NCBI RefSeq assembly: GCF_008923205.2
Contig: NZ_WBMS02000003.1
Coordinates: 335,126-399,125 of the forward strand
Origin: Actinomadura physcomitrii
GTDB taxonomy: Bacteria > Actinomycetota > Actinomycetes > Streptosporangiales > Streptosporangiaceae
DNA: 64,000 bases
Direction: 5' to 3'
Shown piece by piece: positions 42,065 through 50,018 of the stretch (position 1 is its first letter; each line of letters starts with the position of its first letter). Below the pieces are notes generated by a model. The model did not search any database, was not told where the DNA came from, and saw only the letters and a list, made by a program, of their open reading frames with translations. A program made the translations under genes and the position numbers.

Positions 42065-43536
42065 CGATGACCACCGATCACGCCGCCCTGGCGGCGGCCG
42101 TACTCCCCGAACCGGCTCTGCTGATCGGCGACGAGCTGGTGACCAAGACCTCCAGCGGGCATTTCGACCGTGTCGACCCGTCCACCGGCGAGTTGCTGGG
42201 GCGGATCCCGATCGCCGGTCAGGAGGAAGTGGACCGGGCCGTCGCCGCGGCCAAGGCCGCCTTCCCCGCGTGGCGCCGCGTGCCGGCGGACCGCCGGCGG
42301 CAGCTGATGTTCGCGATCGCCCAGGCGCTGCGGGACCACGAGGACGAACTCAAGCAGATCATCGCGCTGGAGACCGGCACCCCACTGGCCGTCAACCGGC
42401 TGGCCATGGCGATCGACCAGTTCGAGTACTACGGCGGCTGGAGCGACAAATTCGAAGGCGAGCTCATCACGAGCTACCCCGACAGGGCCTTCGACTACGT
42501 CGCCTACGAGCCCTACGGCGTGATCGGCGCGCTGATCACCTGGAACGGCCCCGTGATCAACGCCTCGATGAAGATCGCCCCGGCGATCGCGGCCGGCAAC
42601 ACGGTGGTCGTGAAGTCTCCCGAGCTGGGGCCCTACGCCGTCGTGCGGTTCGGGCAGATCCTGATCGAGGCGGGCCTGCCGGCGGGCGTGGTCAACATCG
42701 TCTCGGGCGGCCCTGAGACCGGCGAGGCGATCATCCGCCACCCGGACATCCGCAAGGTCTCCTTCACTGGCGGTCCGGCGATCGCGCAGAAGGTGATGGG
42801 AGTCGCGGCGGAGAGCCTGACCCCAGTGTGCCTGGAGCTCGGCGGCAAGTCGGCGAACATCGTGTTCGAAGACGCCGATCTCGAAAAGGCGGGGCAGATG
42901 GCCGCGCTGATGTCCACCATCGCGTCCTCCGGCCAGGGCTGTCTCTACCCCACCAGGCTCCTGGTGCAGGACACGGTCTACGACGAGGTCCTGGAGCGGG
43001 TCCGGGCCGTGGCGGAGTCGCCCGTGATCGGTGATCCGCTCGACGCGACGGTGATGATGGGCCCGGTGATCAGCCAGGGAGCGGTGGACCGCATCCTCGG
43101 CTACGTCGAAGGCGCGCGTGCCTCCTCGGCGCGTCTGGTCACCGGCGGCGATCGGATCGGCGGCGACCTCGGCCGGGGCTACTTCGTGAAGCCGACCGTG
43201 TTCGCCGACGTCGACCACACCAGCACGCTGGCGCAGGAGGAGGTCTTCGGGCCCGTGCTCGCGGCCATGCCGTTCACGACCGAGGGAGAGGCACTCGCCA
43301 AGGCGAACAACACGCGGTACGGACTGGCCGCCTACATCCACACGCGGGACCTGGCGCGCGCCCATCGGGTCGCCGGCGAACTCGAAGCCGGTTACATCGG
43401 CGTCAACGCCTTCCCCGCGATGACCGCGTCGGCCCCCTTCGGCGGGACGAAGTACAGCGGCTTCGGCCGCGAGGGCGGGCGAGCGGGGATCGAGGAGTTC
43501 GTCCACCACAAGAACGTCTACATCCCCCTGGGCTGA
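42061..43536 (+). CDS. Aldehyde dehydrogenase, active-site complete
   Basis: 491 residues from a GTG that overlaps the reductase stop (AGGAG upstream). Asn162 in TWNGP, FTGG (235-238), Glu259 in ELGGK and nucleophile Cys294 in GQGCLYPT are present. It converts an aldehyde to the acid with NAD(P)+. Between an alcohol dehydrogenase and ferredoxin genes it fits an alcohol to aldehyde to acid route following P450 hydroxylation. It is distinct from the ALDH at 15952 and from the non-catalytic relative at 32700. Confidence 0.95.
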   Translation: MTMTTDHAALAAAVLPEPALLIGDELVTKTSSGHFDRVDPSTGELLGRIPIAGQEEVDRAVAAAKAAFPAWRRVPADRRRQLMFAIAQALRDHEDELKQIIALETGTPLAVNRLAMAIDQFEYYGGWSDKFEGELITSYPDRAFDYVAYEPYGVIGALITWNGPVINASMKIAPAIAAGNTVVVKSPELGPYAVVRFGQILIEAGLPAGVVNIVSGGPETGEAIIRHPDIRKVSFTGGPAIAQKVMGVAAESLTPVCLELGGKSANIVFEDADLEKAGQMAALMSTIASSGQGCLYPTRLLVQDTVYDEVLERVRAVAESPVIGDPLDATVMMGPVISQGAVDRILGYVEGARASSARLVTGGDRIGGDLGRGYFVKPTVFADVDHTSTLAQEEVFGPVLAAMPFTTEGEALAKANNTRYGLAAYIHTRDLARAHRVAGELEAGYIGVNAFPAMTASAPFGGTKYSGFGREGGRAGIEEFVHHKNVYIPLG

Positions 43537-43567
43537 ACTCGGTCGCGCGAGTGAGTGAGAGGCATGC

Positions 43568-44674
43568 ATGAAGGCGAAGGCAGCGGTCCTCTGGGAGGTC
43601 GGACAGCCCTGGAGCATCGAGGATGTCGAGGTCGCCGACCCGCGTCCCGGCGATGTCCTGGTGAAGATGTCGTATGCCGGCCTGTGCCACAGCGACGATC
43701 ACAACATCACCGGTGACTTCCCGGCCCAGGCCCCTTTCGTGGGCGGGCATGAAGGGGCGGGGGAGGTGGTGGCGGTCGGAGCCGGTGTCGACCGGGTGAA
43801 GATCGGCGACGCGGTGATGCTGCTGGCCACGCCTACCTGCGGAGTCTGCCGTTTCTGCGCCGACGGCCGCGGCTACCTGTGCGACAGCAACGCTCATGTG
43901 CTCGGCGGGCTGCGTCCTGACGGCTCAGCCGCGTTCCACGTCCATGACCGGCCGATCGGGGCGTACGCCCAGCTAGGCACCTTCGCCGAATACACCGTTG
44001 TCAGCCAGACGCAGGTGCTTCCCTTCGAACGTGACATCCCGGCCGCTTCGGCGGCGATCCTGTCCTGCGCGGTCGTGACCGGCTATGGCGCGGCGGTGAG
44101 GGCGGGGCAGATCCGCCCAGGGCAGACGGTCGTCGTGGTCGGCACCGGAGGTGTCGGCATGAGCGCGGTCCAAGGCGCCCAGATCGCCGGCGCGGCCAGG
44201 GTGATCGCGGTCGATCCCGTGGAGTTCAAGCGCAAGCAGGCCCTGGAGTTCGGAGCGACTCATTCGGCCCCCTCGATGGAAGAGGCCATCGGCCTGGTGC
44301 GCGATCTCACCCGAGGCGTGATGGCCGACGCCGTCGTACTGACCGTGGGAGTGCTCAGCGGAGAGATGCTCGCGCCCGCGGCCGAGCTGACGGCCAAGGG
44401 CGGCAAAATCGTCCTGGCCGCCGTCGCTCCCCGCGAGGACGATCGGCCGCACCTGCCGCTCAGCCCCTTCCTGCTGTCGGCGAAATCGCTGGTGGGCGTG
44501 GTCTTCGGGCTGACCAATCCCGCATCGGACATCAACGCGATGCTGGACCTGTACCGGGCCGGCGTGCTGCGGGTCGACGAGATGGTGACTCGCCACTACG
44601 CGCTTGACGACATAACGGCCGGCTATGCGGACATGCATGCCGGCGAAAACCTGCGCGGGGTGATCGCATTCTGA
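43568..44674 (+). CDS. Zinc-dependent alcohol dehydrogenase, NDMA-dependent type
   Basis: A 368-residue MDR. Catalytic zinc ligands Cys40 (GLCHSD) and His61 with Glu62 (GGHEGAG); structural zinc cysteines at 91, 94, 97 and 105 (CGVCRFC...C); Rossmann motif VVGTGGVGMSAVQGAQ. The opening KAKAAVLWEVGQPWSIEDV is characteristic of the nicotinoprotein NDMA-dependent subgroup of actinobacteria, which keeps NAD tightly bound and is genomically linked to the cofactor mycofactocin. It would supply the aldehyde for the upstream ALDH. Confidence 0.93.
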   Translation: MKAKAAVLWEVGQPWSIEDVEVADPRPGDVLVKMSYAGLCHSDDHNITGDFPAQAPFVGGHEGAGEVVAVGAGVDRVKIGDAVMLLATPTCGVCRFCADGRGYLCDSNAHVLGGLRPDGSAAFHVHDRPIGAYAQLGTFAEYTVVSQTQVLPFERDIPAASAAILSCAVVTGYGAAVRAGQIRPGQTVVVVGTGGVGMSAVQGAQIAGAARVIAVDPVEFKRKQALEFGATHSAPSMEEAIGLVRDLTRGVMADAVVLTVGVLSGEMLAPAAELTAKGGKIVLAAVAPREDDRPHLPLSPFLLSAKSLVGVVFGLTNPASDINAMLDLYRAGVLRVDEMVTRHYALDDITAGYADMHAGENLRGVIAF

Positions 44675-44709
44675 AGGCGCGGTCTCAGCCGGGCGAGTGG
44701 CCGGTCGAC

Positions 44710-45657
44710 ATGATCGAGTCCGAGTTCGAGGCGGAGGTGAGCATCCCCGGCCTGGGTGATCAGCGCATGGCCGGGACGCTCTTCTCCCCGATTCCGGAGC
44801 GGTTAGGGCCTCGACCGGTGGCCATCGTCGCCGTCCCCGGCGGAACTTATGATCGTTCGTATTGGCACCTGAGGGTTCCAACGCTGAGCGGGTACAGCTT
44901 CGCCGAGCATGCCGTCACGCGTGGGGTCATGGTCCTCGCGCTGGACAATCTCGGCACCGGGGCGAGCAGCCGCCCGGCGGACGGAAGGGCGATCACCGTC
45001 CACGCAATGGCCGATGCCGTCGGGCAGGCGACTGCGGTGTTCGAGCGAAGGCTGCGGCTCGGGAGCCTGCCGGTCCTGCCGGCCTTGCCGGACAGCCGGT
45101 TGGCGGGGCTCGGTCACTCGCTCGGCGGTCAGATCATCGTCACCGCGCAGGCGCGCCATCGGCCGTTCGGCCGGATCGGTGTCCTGGGCGGTTCCTTCAT
45201 CGGAAACACCCGGATCGACGCCGAGTCCGAGCGCTTCGCCGCCGACGCGCTCAAAGCCATGGCACCAGCCACGTGGGACAGCGGATATCTGGAGGTACCG
45301 CGCGAGCTGCTTCGCGGGCAGTTCCACGACGACGATGTTCCGGAGGCCGTACTCAAGGCAGAGGAGGCAGGCTGGACGGTCCTACCGCGCCAGGCCGGGA
45401 TCACCGCGATCGCTTCGGGCGTCCTGGCGGCCGAGGCCGCCCAGGTGGAGGTCCCGGTGCTCGTCGCCTTCTCGGAACGGGACACATCGCCCGCGCCGCG
45501 GGCCGAACTCCCGCTGTACGAGCGATGCAGAGACCTGACCTTCTTCGGCCTGACGGGTTCAGCCCACTGCCACAATGCGGCCACCACGCGGCATCTACTG
45601 TGGGATCGCCTGCTCGACTGGACCATCACCTCCCGTGATAGCGAGAGGCAAAGGTGA
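44710..45657 (+). CDS. Alpha/beta hydrolase
   Basis: A 315-residue hydrolase with VAVPGGTYDRSYW (oxyanion region), nucleophile elbow GHSLGG (Ser137) and a His in SAHCHN near the C-terminus; the acid is probably Asp in SERDTS. The substrate is likely an ester, lactone or thioester of the pathway. It lies 35 bases after the ADH and 7 bases before the TetR gene, within the same transcript. Confidence 0.88.
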   Translation: MIESEFEAEVSIPGLGDQRMAGTLFSPIPERLGPRPVAIVAVPGGTYDRSYWHLRVPTLSGYSFAEHAVTRGVMVLALDNLGTGASSRPADGRAITVHAMADAVGQATAVFERRLRLGSLPVLPALPDSRLAGLGHSLGGQIIVTAQARHRPFGRIGVLGGSFIGNTRIDAESERFAADALKAMAPATWDSGYLEVPRELLRGQFHDDDVPEAVLKAEEAGWTVLPRQAGITAIASGVLAAEAAQVEVPVLVAFSERDTSPAPRAELPLYERCRDLTFFGLTGSAHCHNAATTRHLLWDRLLDWTITSRDSERQR

Positions 45658-45664
45658 GGGGGCC

Positions 45665-46333
45665 ATGCCTGATACTGGTCTGGTGAGTGCAGGACGCGAG
45701 GGGACGAGAGAGCCGGCGGCGGCGCCGAAGGCCGGGCGTCCGCGAGATCCGGGCATCGAGGAACGCGTGTGCGAGGCGGCGCGAGCCGTGTTCGCCGACG
45801 ACGGCTGGGCCGGGTTCGGCTTCAACCAGGTCGCCCGGCGCGCGGGGGTCGGGAAGAACGCGCTCTACCTCCGCTGGAACTCTCCCCAGGACCTCCTGCT
45901 TCAGGCGCTGGACATCGCGCCCGCGTGGGACAAGATCGTTCGCTCCGGATCGGTGCGCAATCAGCTGATCGATTTCGGCGTGACGATGTTGGACGCCTAC
46001 ATGGGGCCGCGGGGAATGGCCGTGCTCCGCATGTTCATCGAGGCCAACGTCCGTCCAGAACTGTTCGAGGCCTACTGGCGGAGCGTGGTGGAGCCGTCGC
46101 TCGACCGTGCGCGGAACATCGTCCTGGCCGGCATCGACCGAGGCGAGCTTCCGGTCGACACGGACTACGGGGACCTGCTCGATCTGGTCCATGGGGCGGT
46201 CGTGAGCCGCGTCCTCGTCGGCCGGCACGATCGTCGGCGGAAGAACGTGTCTCGGGCGGAAGCGGTCGAGTACATGACTCGCATCGTCGACCGGATTCTG
46301 TGCACACCGACTGGCGTTACGTCAACGCACTGA
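45665..46333 (+). CDS. TetR-family regulator at the end of the ferredoxin/ALDH/ADH operon
   Basis: Start ATG 45665, with GAGGGGG upstream; an upstream in-frame start lies inside the hydrolase gene. The 222-residue product has a helix-turn-helix (ARAVFADDGWAGFGFNQVAR then RAGVGKNALYLRWNSPQDLL) and a helical effector domain. Being the last gene of the operon it may repress that operon in response to a pathway metabolite. It is an alternative candidate for recognising the 13-bp palindrome, though no copy lies directly before this operon. Confidence 0.92.
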   Translation: MPDTGLVSAGREGTREPAAAPKAGRPRDPGIEERVCEAARAVFADDGWAGFGFNQVARRAGVGKNALYLRWNSPQDLLLQALDIAPAWDKIVRSGSVRNQLIDFGVTMLDAYMGPRGMAVLRMFIEANVRPELFEAYWRSVVEPSLDRARNIVLAGIDRGELPVDTDYGDLLDLVHGAVVSRVLVGRHDRRRKNVSRAEAVEYMTRIVDRILCTPTGVTSTH

Positions 46334-46410
46334 CCCTGTCTCCGTCAGGCCATTGACCGTGGGCCGTACGGCCCGCCGCTTCGAAGACGTTCCGACCGTA
46401 CTGATTGTTC

Positions 46411-46453
46411 GCCGGGCTCGCCTCGCCGACGACGGAGGCGGGGCGAGCCCGGC
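46411..46453. terminator. Hairpin between convergent TetR and DoxX genes
   Basis: GCCGGGCTCGCC (46411-46422) and its exact complement (46442-46453) form a 12-bp stem with a 19-base loop. It lies 77 bases after the TetR stop and 6 bases before the DoxX stop, so it could end both transcripts. Confidence 0.6.
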
Positions 46454-46458
46454 CGCGT

Positions 46459-46998
46459 TCACACGGTCTCCGGCGCCTTGGCCGCGGTGGACGGGCGCCA
46501 GCAGACGGCCAGCATCCCCGCGGCTCCACCCAGACCGGCGACCAGCGAGCCGAGAGCCGCCCATCCGCCCGAGGGGTCGATGTGGAGCAGATGGTCGAGG
46601 GACCATGTGCCAGGGCCGAGCGCCGCGATGGCGACCGCCATGACGCCGAGCGCGAGCACGTACTCGTAGCCGTCTTTGAACACGAAGAACCCGTTCGCGC
46701 GGTGGACGGCGATCCCGGCGACCGCACACACGCCGATGATCGCCGCACTCCACAGCGGCGTCACCAGCCCGAGAAGCAGGCCCGCACCGGCGCCCATCTC
46801 GAGCAGCCCGCTCGCCCAGGCATGCGCGCGCGGCGGGCGGAGCCCCACGCCCCCGAACCAACGGGCGGTGCCTTCGACACCGCCCGGTCCGAAGAGATGG
46901 TTGCGTCCGTGGGCGATCATGATGCCGCCGACCGTGAGGCGGAGTGCGGCGGCGGCTATGTCGATGTCGAGCAACGGTTCTCCAATCGCCCAGTTCAC
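46459..46998 (-). CDS. DoxX-family membrane protein
   Basis: A 179-residue protein from GTG 46998 with four hydrophobic segments. The family pattern includes RLTVGGIMIAHGRNHLFGPG, LEMGAGAGLLLGLVTPLWSA and FFVFKDGYEYVLALGVMAVA. DoxX proteins are small inner-membrane proteins tied to redox or quinone-linked processes in some systems; a precise role is not known here. A palindrome copy is 122 bases upstream and the flavin reductase gene is divergent. Confidence 0.88.
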   Translation of the reverse strand: MNWAIGEPLLDIDIAAAALRLTVGGIMIAHGRNHLFGPGGVEGTARWFGGVGLRPPRAHAWASGLLEMGAGAGLLLGLVTPLWSAAIIGVCAVAGIAVHRANGFFVFKDGYEYVLALGVMAVAIAALGPGTWSLDHLLHIDPSGGWAALGSLVAGLGGAAGMLAVCWRPSTAAKAPETV

Positions 46999-47119
46999 TC
47001 GTGAGGGCCTGCAAGCTGCCGGCTACGCGGACGGCGATCGGGCGCCGAGTTGCCGAAGCGCTTTCCGGCAGGGGGCGTCGGCTCTTCGCCCTTTTCCGTC
47101 CGACAGATGTGCACATCTT

Positions 47120-47132
47120 ACATCCAGGATTC
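47120..47132. promoter_or_regulatory. 13-bp palindrome, site M
   Basis: ACATCCAGGATTC, 9 of 10 fixed positions, 122 bases upstream of the DoxX gene. It also lies 79 bases upstream of the flavin reductase start. Confidence 0.5.
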
Positions 47133-47176
47133 ATTTTCCGACACCCTATCGACAGTCAGGGCGCCGACGCGTACCC

Positions 47177-47196
47177 TAATCCGGGATGCAGGATCC
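47177..47196. promoter_or_regulatory. 13-bp palindrome, site N (two overlapping copies)
   Basis: TAATCCGGGATGC (47177-47189) overlaps GGATGCAGGATCC (47184-47196), each 9 of 10. It ends 5 bases before the ribosome binding site of the flavin reductase, so binding would block the start of transcription or of elongation. Confidence 0.55.
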
Positions 47197-47211
47197 AATA
47201 TTGGAGGTATG

Positions 47212-47724
47212 GTGGCCGACGACGGAGCCGTCTCCCTCGCAGGAAGCTTTCGGGAGGTCATGGCCCGGGTTTGCACTCCGGTGGCGGTCGTGGCGGCGAT
47301 GGACGGGGAGCGTCCGCACGGTACGACCGTGAGCGCTTTCGTGTCGCTGTCCATGAACCCGCCCATGGCGCTCGTTTCACTGGACAAGGGCTCAGACCTG
47401 CTGGCTCTGCTGCGGCCGGGTCGCCCCTTTGCGATCAACGTGCTCAGCAGGCGGCAGGCGGATCTCGCCGCTGGTTTCGCCCGCAAGGGGACGTCCAAGT
47501 TCGAAGGCGTGGGATGGTCTCGTCGCATGGGCGTTCCGCGCCTCACGGGCAGTCTGGGCTGGCTGGGCTGCGAGGTGGCCGAGCAAGTGCCGGGAGGTGA
47601 TCACGTGATCGTGCTGGGCTCGGTGTTCGAGGCCGTCTCAGAGCCCGGCGAACCACTCATTTATCACGAACGTGCCTTCGGCACCTATGCCGCCCTGGGC
47701 GGCCCGGTCGTCGCGGCGAGGTGA
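47212..47724 (+). CDS. Flavin reductase-like, FMN-binding protein
   Basis: GTG 47212 is preferred: GGAGG lies 5 bases upstream, while it nearly touches the ATG at 47209. The 170-residue protein is a flavin-reductase-like split barrel: ARVCTPVAVVAAMDGERPHG then TTVSAFVSLSMNPPMALVS, FAINVLSRRQADLAAGFA and LGSVFEAVSEPGEPLIYHER. Members reduce FMN or FAD with NAD(P)H for two-component monooxygenases. No partner oxygenase is adjacent; the LLM proteins at 8.9 and 13.5 kb could use reduced flavin. Confidence 0.9.
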   Translation: MADDGAVSLAGSFREVMARVCTPVAVVAAMDGERPHGTTVSAFVSLSMNPPMALVSLDKGSDLLALLRPGRPFAINVLSRRQADLAAGFARKGTSKFEGVGWSRRMGVPRLTGSLGWLGCEVAEQVPGGDHVIVLGSVFEAVSEPGEPLIYHERAFGTYAALGGPVVAAR

Positions 47725-47866
47725 CCGCCGGCCTATGCGCGAGCACTCGACGGAAGGCCGTAGTGGTCATGTCCGGCCTTGGGGAGTCGCTGAACGGACG
47801 GTGTGCGGCGGCCGCTCGCCCCGCGGACCTCGCCGAGTGGCGAGGACACCACTATCCATGCGACTG

Positions 47867-47879
47867 GTATCCTGTATAC
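47867..47879. promoter_or_regulatory. 13-bp palindrome, site O, before the GntR gene
   Basis: GTATCCTGTATAC, 9 of 10 fixed positions and a good dyad in its own right (GTAT at one end, ATAC at the other). It is 49 bases upstream of the preferred GntR start, the position expected for autoregulation. Confidence 0.6.
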
Positions 47880-47888
47880 GGGAAACGG

Positions 47889-47910
47889 GTGTGTGAGAGG
47901 TGTGTGAGAG
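47889..47910 (+). repeat. Tandem 11-bp repeat in GntR leader
   Basis: GTGTGTGAGAG occurs twice head to tail (47889-47899 and 47900-47910), between site O and the GntR start. It may be slippage; it shifts the spacing between operator and start codon. Confidence 0.6.
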
Positions 47911-47928
47911 GTGTTGGGGGAAGTGGCC

Positions 47929-48663
47929 GTGACGCAGCAGGGGAACGTCCCGGCGGGCCTGCTGAATCGCCCGCAGACGAGGCTGGCCGACGAGGTCGCC
48001 CACCTTCTCCGCGACCTCATTCTGCGAGGGGAGCTCGAGCCGGGGTCCCAGTTGCTCCAGATTCAGCTTGCCGAGCGTCTGGGAGTCAGCCGCACACCGC
48101 TGCGAGAGGCGTTCCGCATCCTCGAGCGCGACGGGCTCCTGAAGATTTCGAACGGTAACAAGACGGTCGAGGTGGTCGAGTTCGACCGAGGACCTCTGAT
48201 CGAGACGTACCAGGTCCGTGAGGTCATCGATGGCCTTGCGGCACGGTTGGCCGCCCGCCGTGATCTGTCCACCGCCGCCCCGACACTTGAGCGCGCGATC
48301 GAACGTATGGAAGCGGCGGCGGAACCGGGGCTGGACATTACCGAGTACGGCGAGGCGCACGCGGAGTTCCACCTCGCGATTCTGGAGGCGTCCGGAAACT
48401 CGCGGTTGAAGGACTTCGAGTCGCTCGTCCGGATTTCAGCGCAGATGCAACTGACCCGGTACTTGAAGCAGAATTACGATGAGGACCTGGACGCGGCGAT
48501 AAGTGACGCGATCAGGGTCGGCAACGAACACCACAGAGAGATCCTCACCGCGATCACCAACGGTGACTCCCGAGCCGCCGAACGGTCCGCGACCCGGCAC
48601 ATCCGGGCCACGATCAAGTTTTTGGAGGGCCTGCCGGAGCCGAGCGAGGCATCTGCGAAGTGA
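47929..48663 (+). CDS. GntR-family regulator, FCD subfamily
   Basis: GTG 47929 is preferred (GGGGGAAG upstream); in-frame GTGs at 47911 and 47923 are possible. The 244-residue protein has a winged helix-turn-helix at about residues 18-80 (LLRDLILRGELEPGSQLLQI; ERLGVSRTPLREAFRILERD; GLLKI) and an all-helical FCD ligand domain with candidate metal-binding His in EFHLAILEAS, HHREILTA and RHIRATI. FCD regulators respond to organic acids or acyl compounds and bind short palindromes. Its own promoter carries the window's palindrome, making it the best candidate master regulator. Confidence 0.93.
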   Translation: MTQQGNVPAGLLNRPQTRLADEVAHLLRDLILRGELEPGSQLLQIQLAERLGVSRTPLREAFRILERDGLLKISNGNKTVEVVEFDRGPLIETYQVREVIDGLAARLAARRDLSTAAPTLERAIERMEAAAEPGLDITEYGEAHAEFHLAILEASGNSRLKDFESLVRISAQMQLTRYLKQNYDEDLDAAISDAIRVGNEHHREILTAITNGDSRAAERSATRHIRATIKFLEGLPEPSEASAK

Positions 48664-48795
48664 CGATCCCCGTCGGCGGATGCCGGGCGCTTTGCCCTGC
48701 CGGCCTCGCGTGCTTCGGGGTTTGGCGTCCGCCGTCACGTCGTCGGACGAACTCATTCTTCGCCTTACAAGGGACCGCTCCGCGGAGGCACTGAC

Positions 48796-49095
48796 ATCGA
48801 GAAGCGGGTCGTCATCATCACAGGAGCGACCGTCGGCATCGGCAAGGCTTTCGCTGAAAGCCTTGCGGACAAGGCGGAGGAGTTCGTCGCCGCGAGCAGG
48901 AAGGCAGCGGGGGCAAAGTCGGACGTCCGCGATGGCTCCTCGGTCTAGGATCGCGTCGCGGTGGCAATGAAGACGTTCGGACGCGTGGACCTGATGGTCG
49001 ACAACGCCGGGTGGTCGCGCAGTTCGACTCCGTTGCTCGACCTGGAGCCGGACGACTGGGACCATTACATGGCGGTCAACGTGCGCGGAACACTG
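48796..49095 (+). pseudogene. SDR gene remnant with in-frame stop, truncated by IS remnant
   Basis: One frame reads IEKRVVIITGATVGIGKAFA, then, after an in-frame TAG at 46-48 of the 48.9-kb line (48946-48948), MKTFGRVDLMVDNAGWSRSS and DDWDHYMAVNVRGT. These are the cofactor motif and NAG region of an SDR. The segment between them is shortened and the catalytic half is missing. At about 49095 the similarity stops where transposase sequence starts on the other strand. It is non-functional. Confidence 0.8.
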
Positions 49096-49445
49096 AACCT
49101 TTTCAGCGTGATGCGGTCTCGCGGAGTTGCAGGGTGTGGATGGCTTTGGCGAGGCGGCCGGCGCGGTGGGGGCAGCAGCGCAGCTTCCGCAGGATTGGCC
49201 ATGTCTTGAGCTGGGCGTTTGCGCGTTCGCCGGGCCCGCGGAGCTTGGCGTGTGCGCGGTTGGCATCCTTTTGCGGTGCGGGCTTGTCGCGTCCCTTGTA
49301 GGGCGTGAGGATGCGCGCCGGCGCCCTGATAGGCCTTGTCGGCCAGCACGGGCAGGCCGCTGGCCGCCAGAGCCCGGATGACGCCCCAGATTCGGGCTGC
49401 GGTCAGGTCGTGGACTGAGCCGCGCAGTGGTCCCGACACCCGCAG
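49090..49445 (-). mobile_element. Degenerate IS5-type transposase, C-terminal part
   Basis: On the minus strand SGPLRGSVHDLTAARIWGVI and LPVLADKAYQGAG run from 49439. After a frameshift the sequence continues ERANAQLKTWPILRKLRCCP then HRAGRLAKAIHTLQLRE to a TGA at 49103. This is the C-terminal DDE part of an actinobacterial IS5-group transposase (the final Glu region is within RANAQLKTW). The N-terminal half is missing. It interrupts the SDR remnant and marks the boundary between the palindrome regulon and the beta-oxidation module. The boundaries are approximate. Confidence 0.8.
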
Positions 49446-50018
49446 CAGTTGTTGCGGACGCTGCCCGGTTCTTCGTATCCGCGAAGAGCGGAAAGATCAC
49501 GCGCCAAATGCTGCTCGTCGCAGGCGGGGCCCGCTGCTTTGAGCAGCGATAAAATCAGCTCGTCAGGTGCCTGAACCGCCGACAATACTTTGTCGGATCA
49601 CGTCCGGGAGGTCTCGAGATCGGTCCAAGGCACCGGCCAAAGTCGGTCAGGGCGGGTAGGGCCTCGGCGACGACACGCGAAGTCCCGGCGAACAGCCCGG
49701 CCGACATGGTTTCGCACGCCGGTCCATCGGATCGGGCTGACGTCGCACCAGGCCCTGCGCCTACATCATTGCATAGTCGACGGGGGGAACTGACAAATGC
49801 GGCTTGAAGCGCGCGAGGTCGCCGAAGGACTGTACGAGATCGTCGGTGGCTGAGCAACACCGGTGTTGACGGTCGTGGCCACGCATGCGGAATGGTGTCC
49901 GGGCCGGGCGAGCGCCGCAGCGTCCCCATCGGCTCTGTCCAGCATGCGCGGCTGGTCGGGAGATGTCACCCGCAGGTTCGGACGACGGTCCTCCGGCCGG
50001 GCACTGGGGCCGACGCTT
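49446..50018. other. Gene-free decayed stretch at the module boundary
   Basis: About 570 bases without a convincing gene. The only notable item is a short frame at 49797-49853, preceded by GGGGGAA, reading MRLEAREVAEGLYEIVGG and stop, which resembles the first residues of an MBL-fold hydrolase and may be another truncated gene. Confidence 0.45.

Noticed and set aside
41947..43617. A 556-codon minus-strand frame opposite the ALDH gene
   Set aside because: It is the antisense shadow of an ALDH with all active-site residues; no family pattern in the shadow.
47889..47910. Short tandem repeat considered as a CRISPR-like or iteron array
   Set aside because: Only two 11-bp units without spacers; simple slippage is enough.
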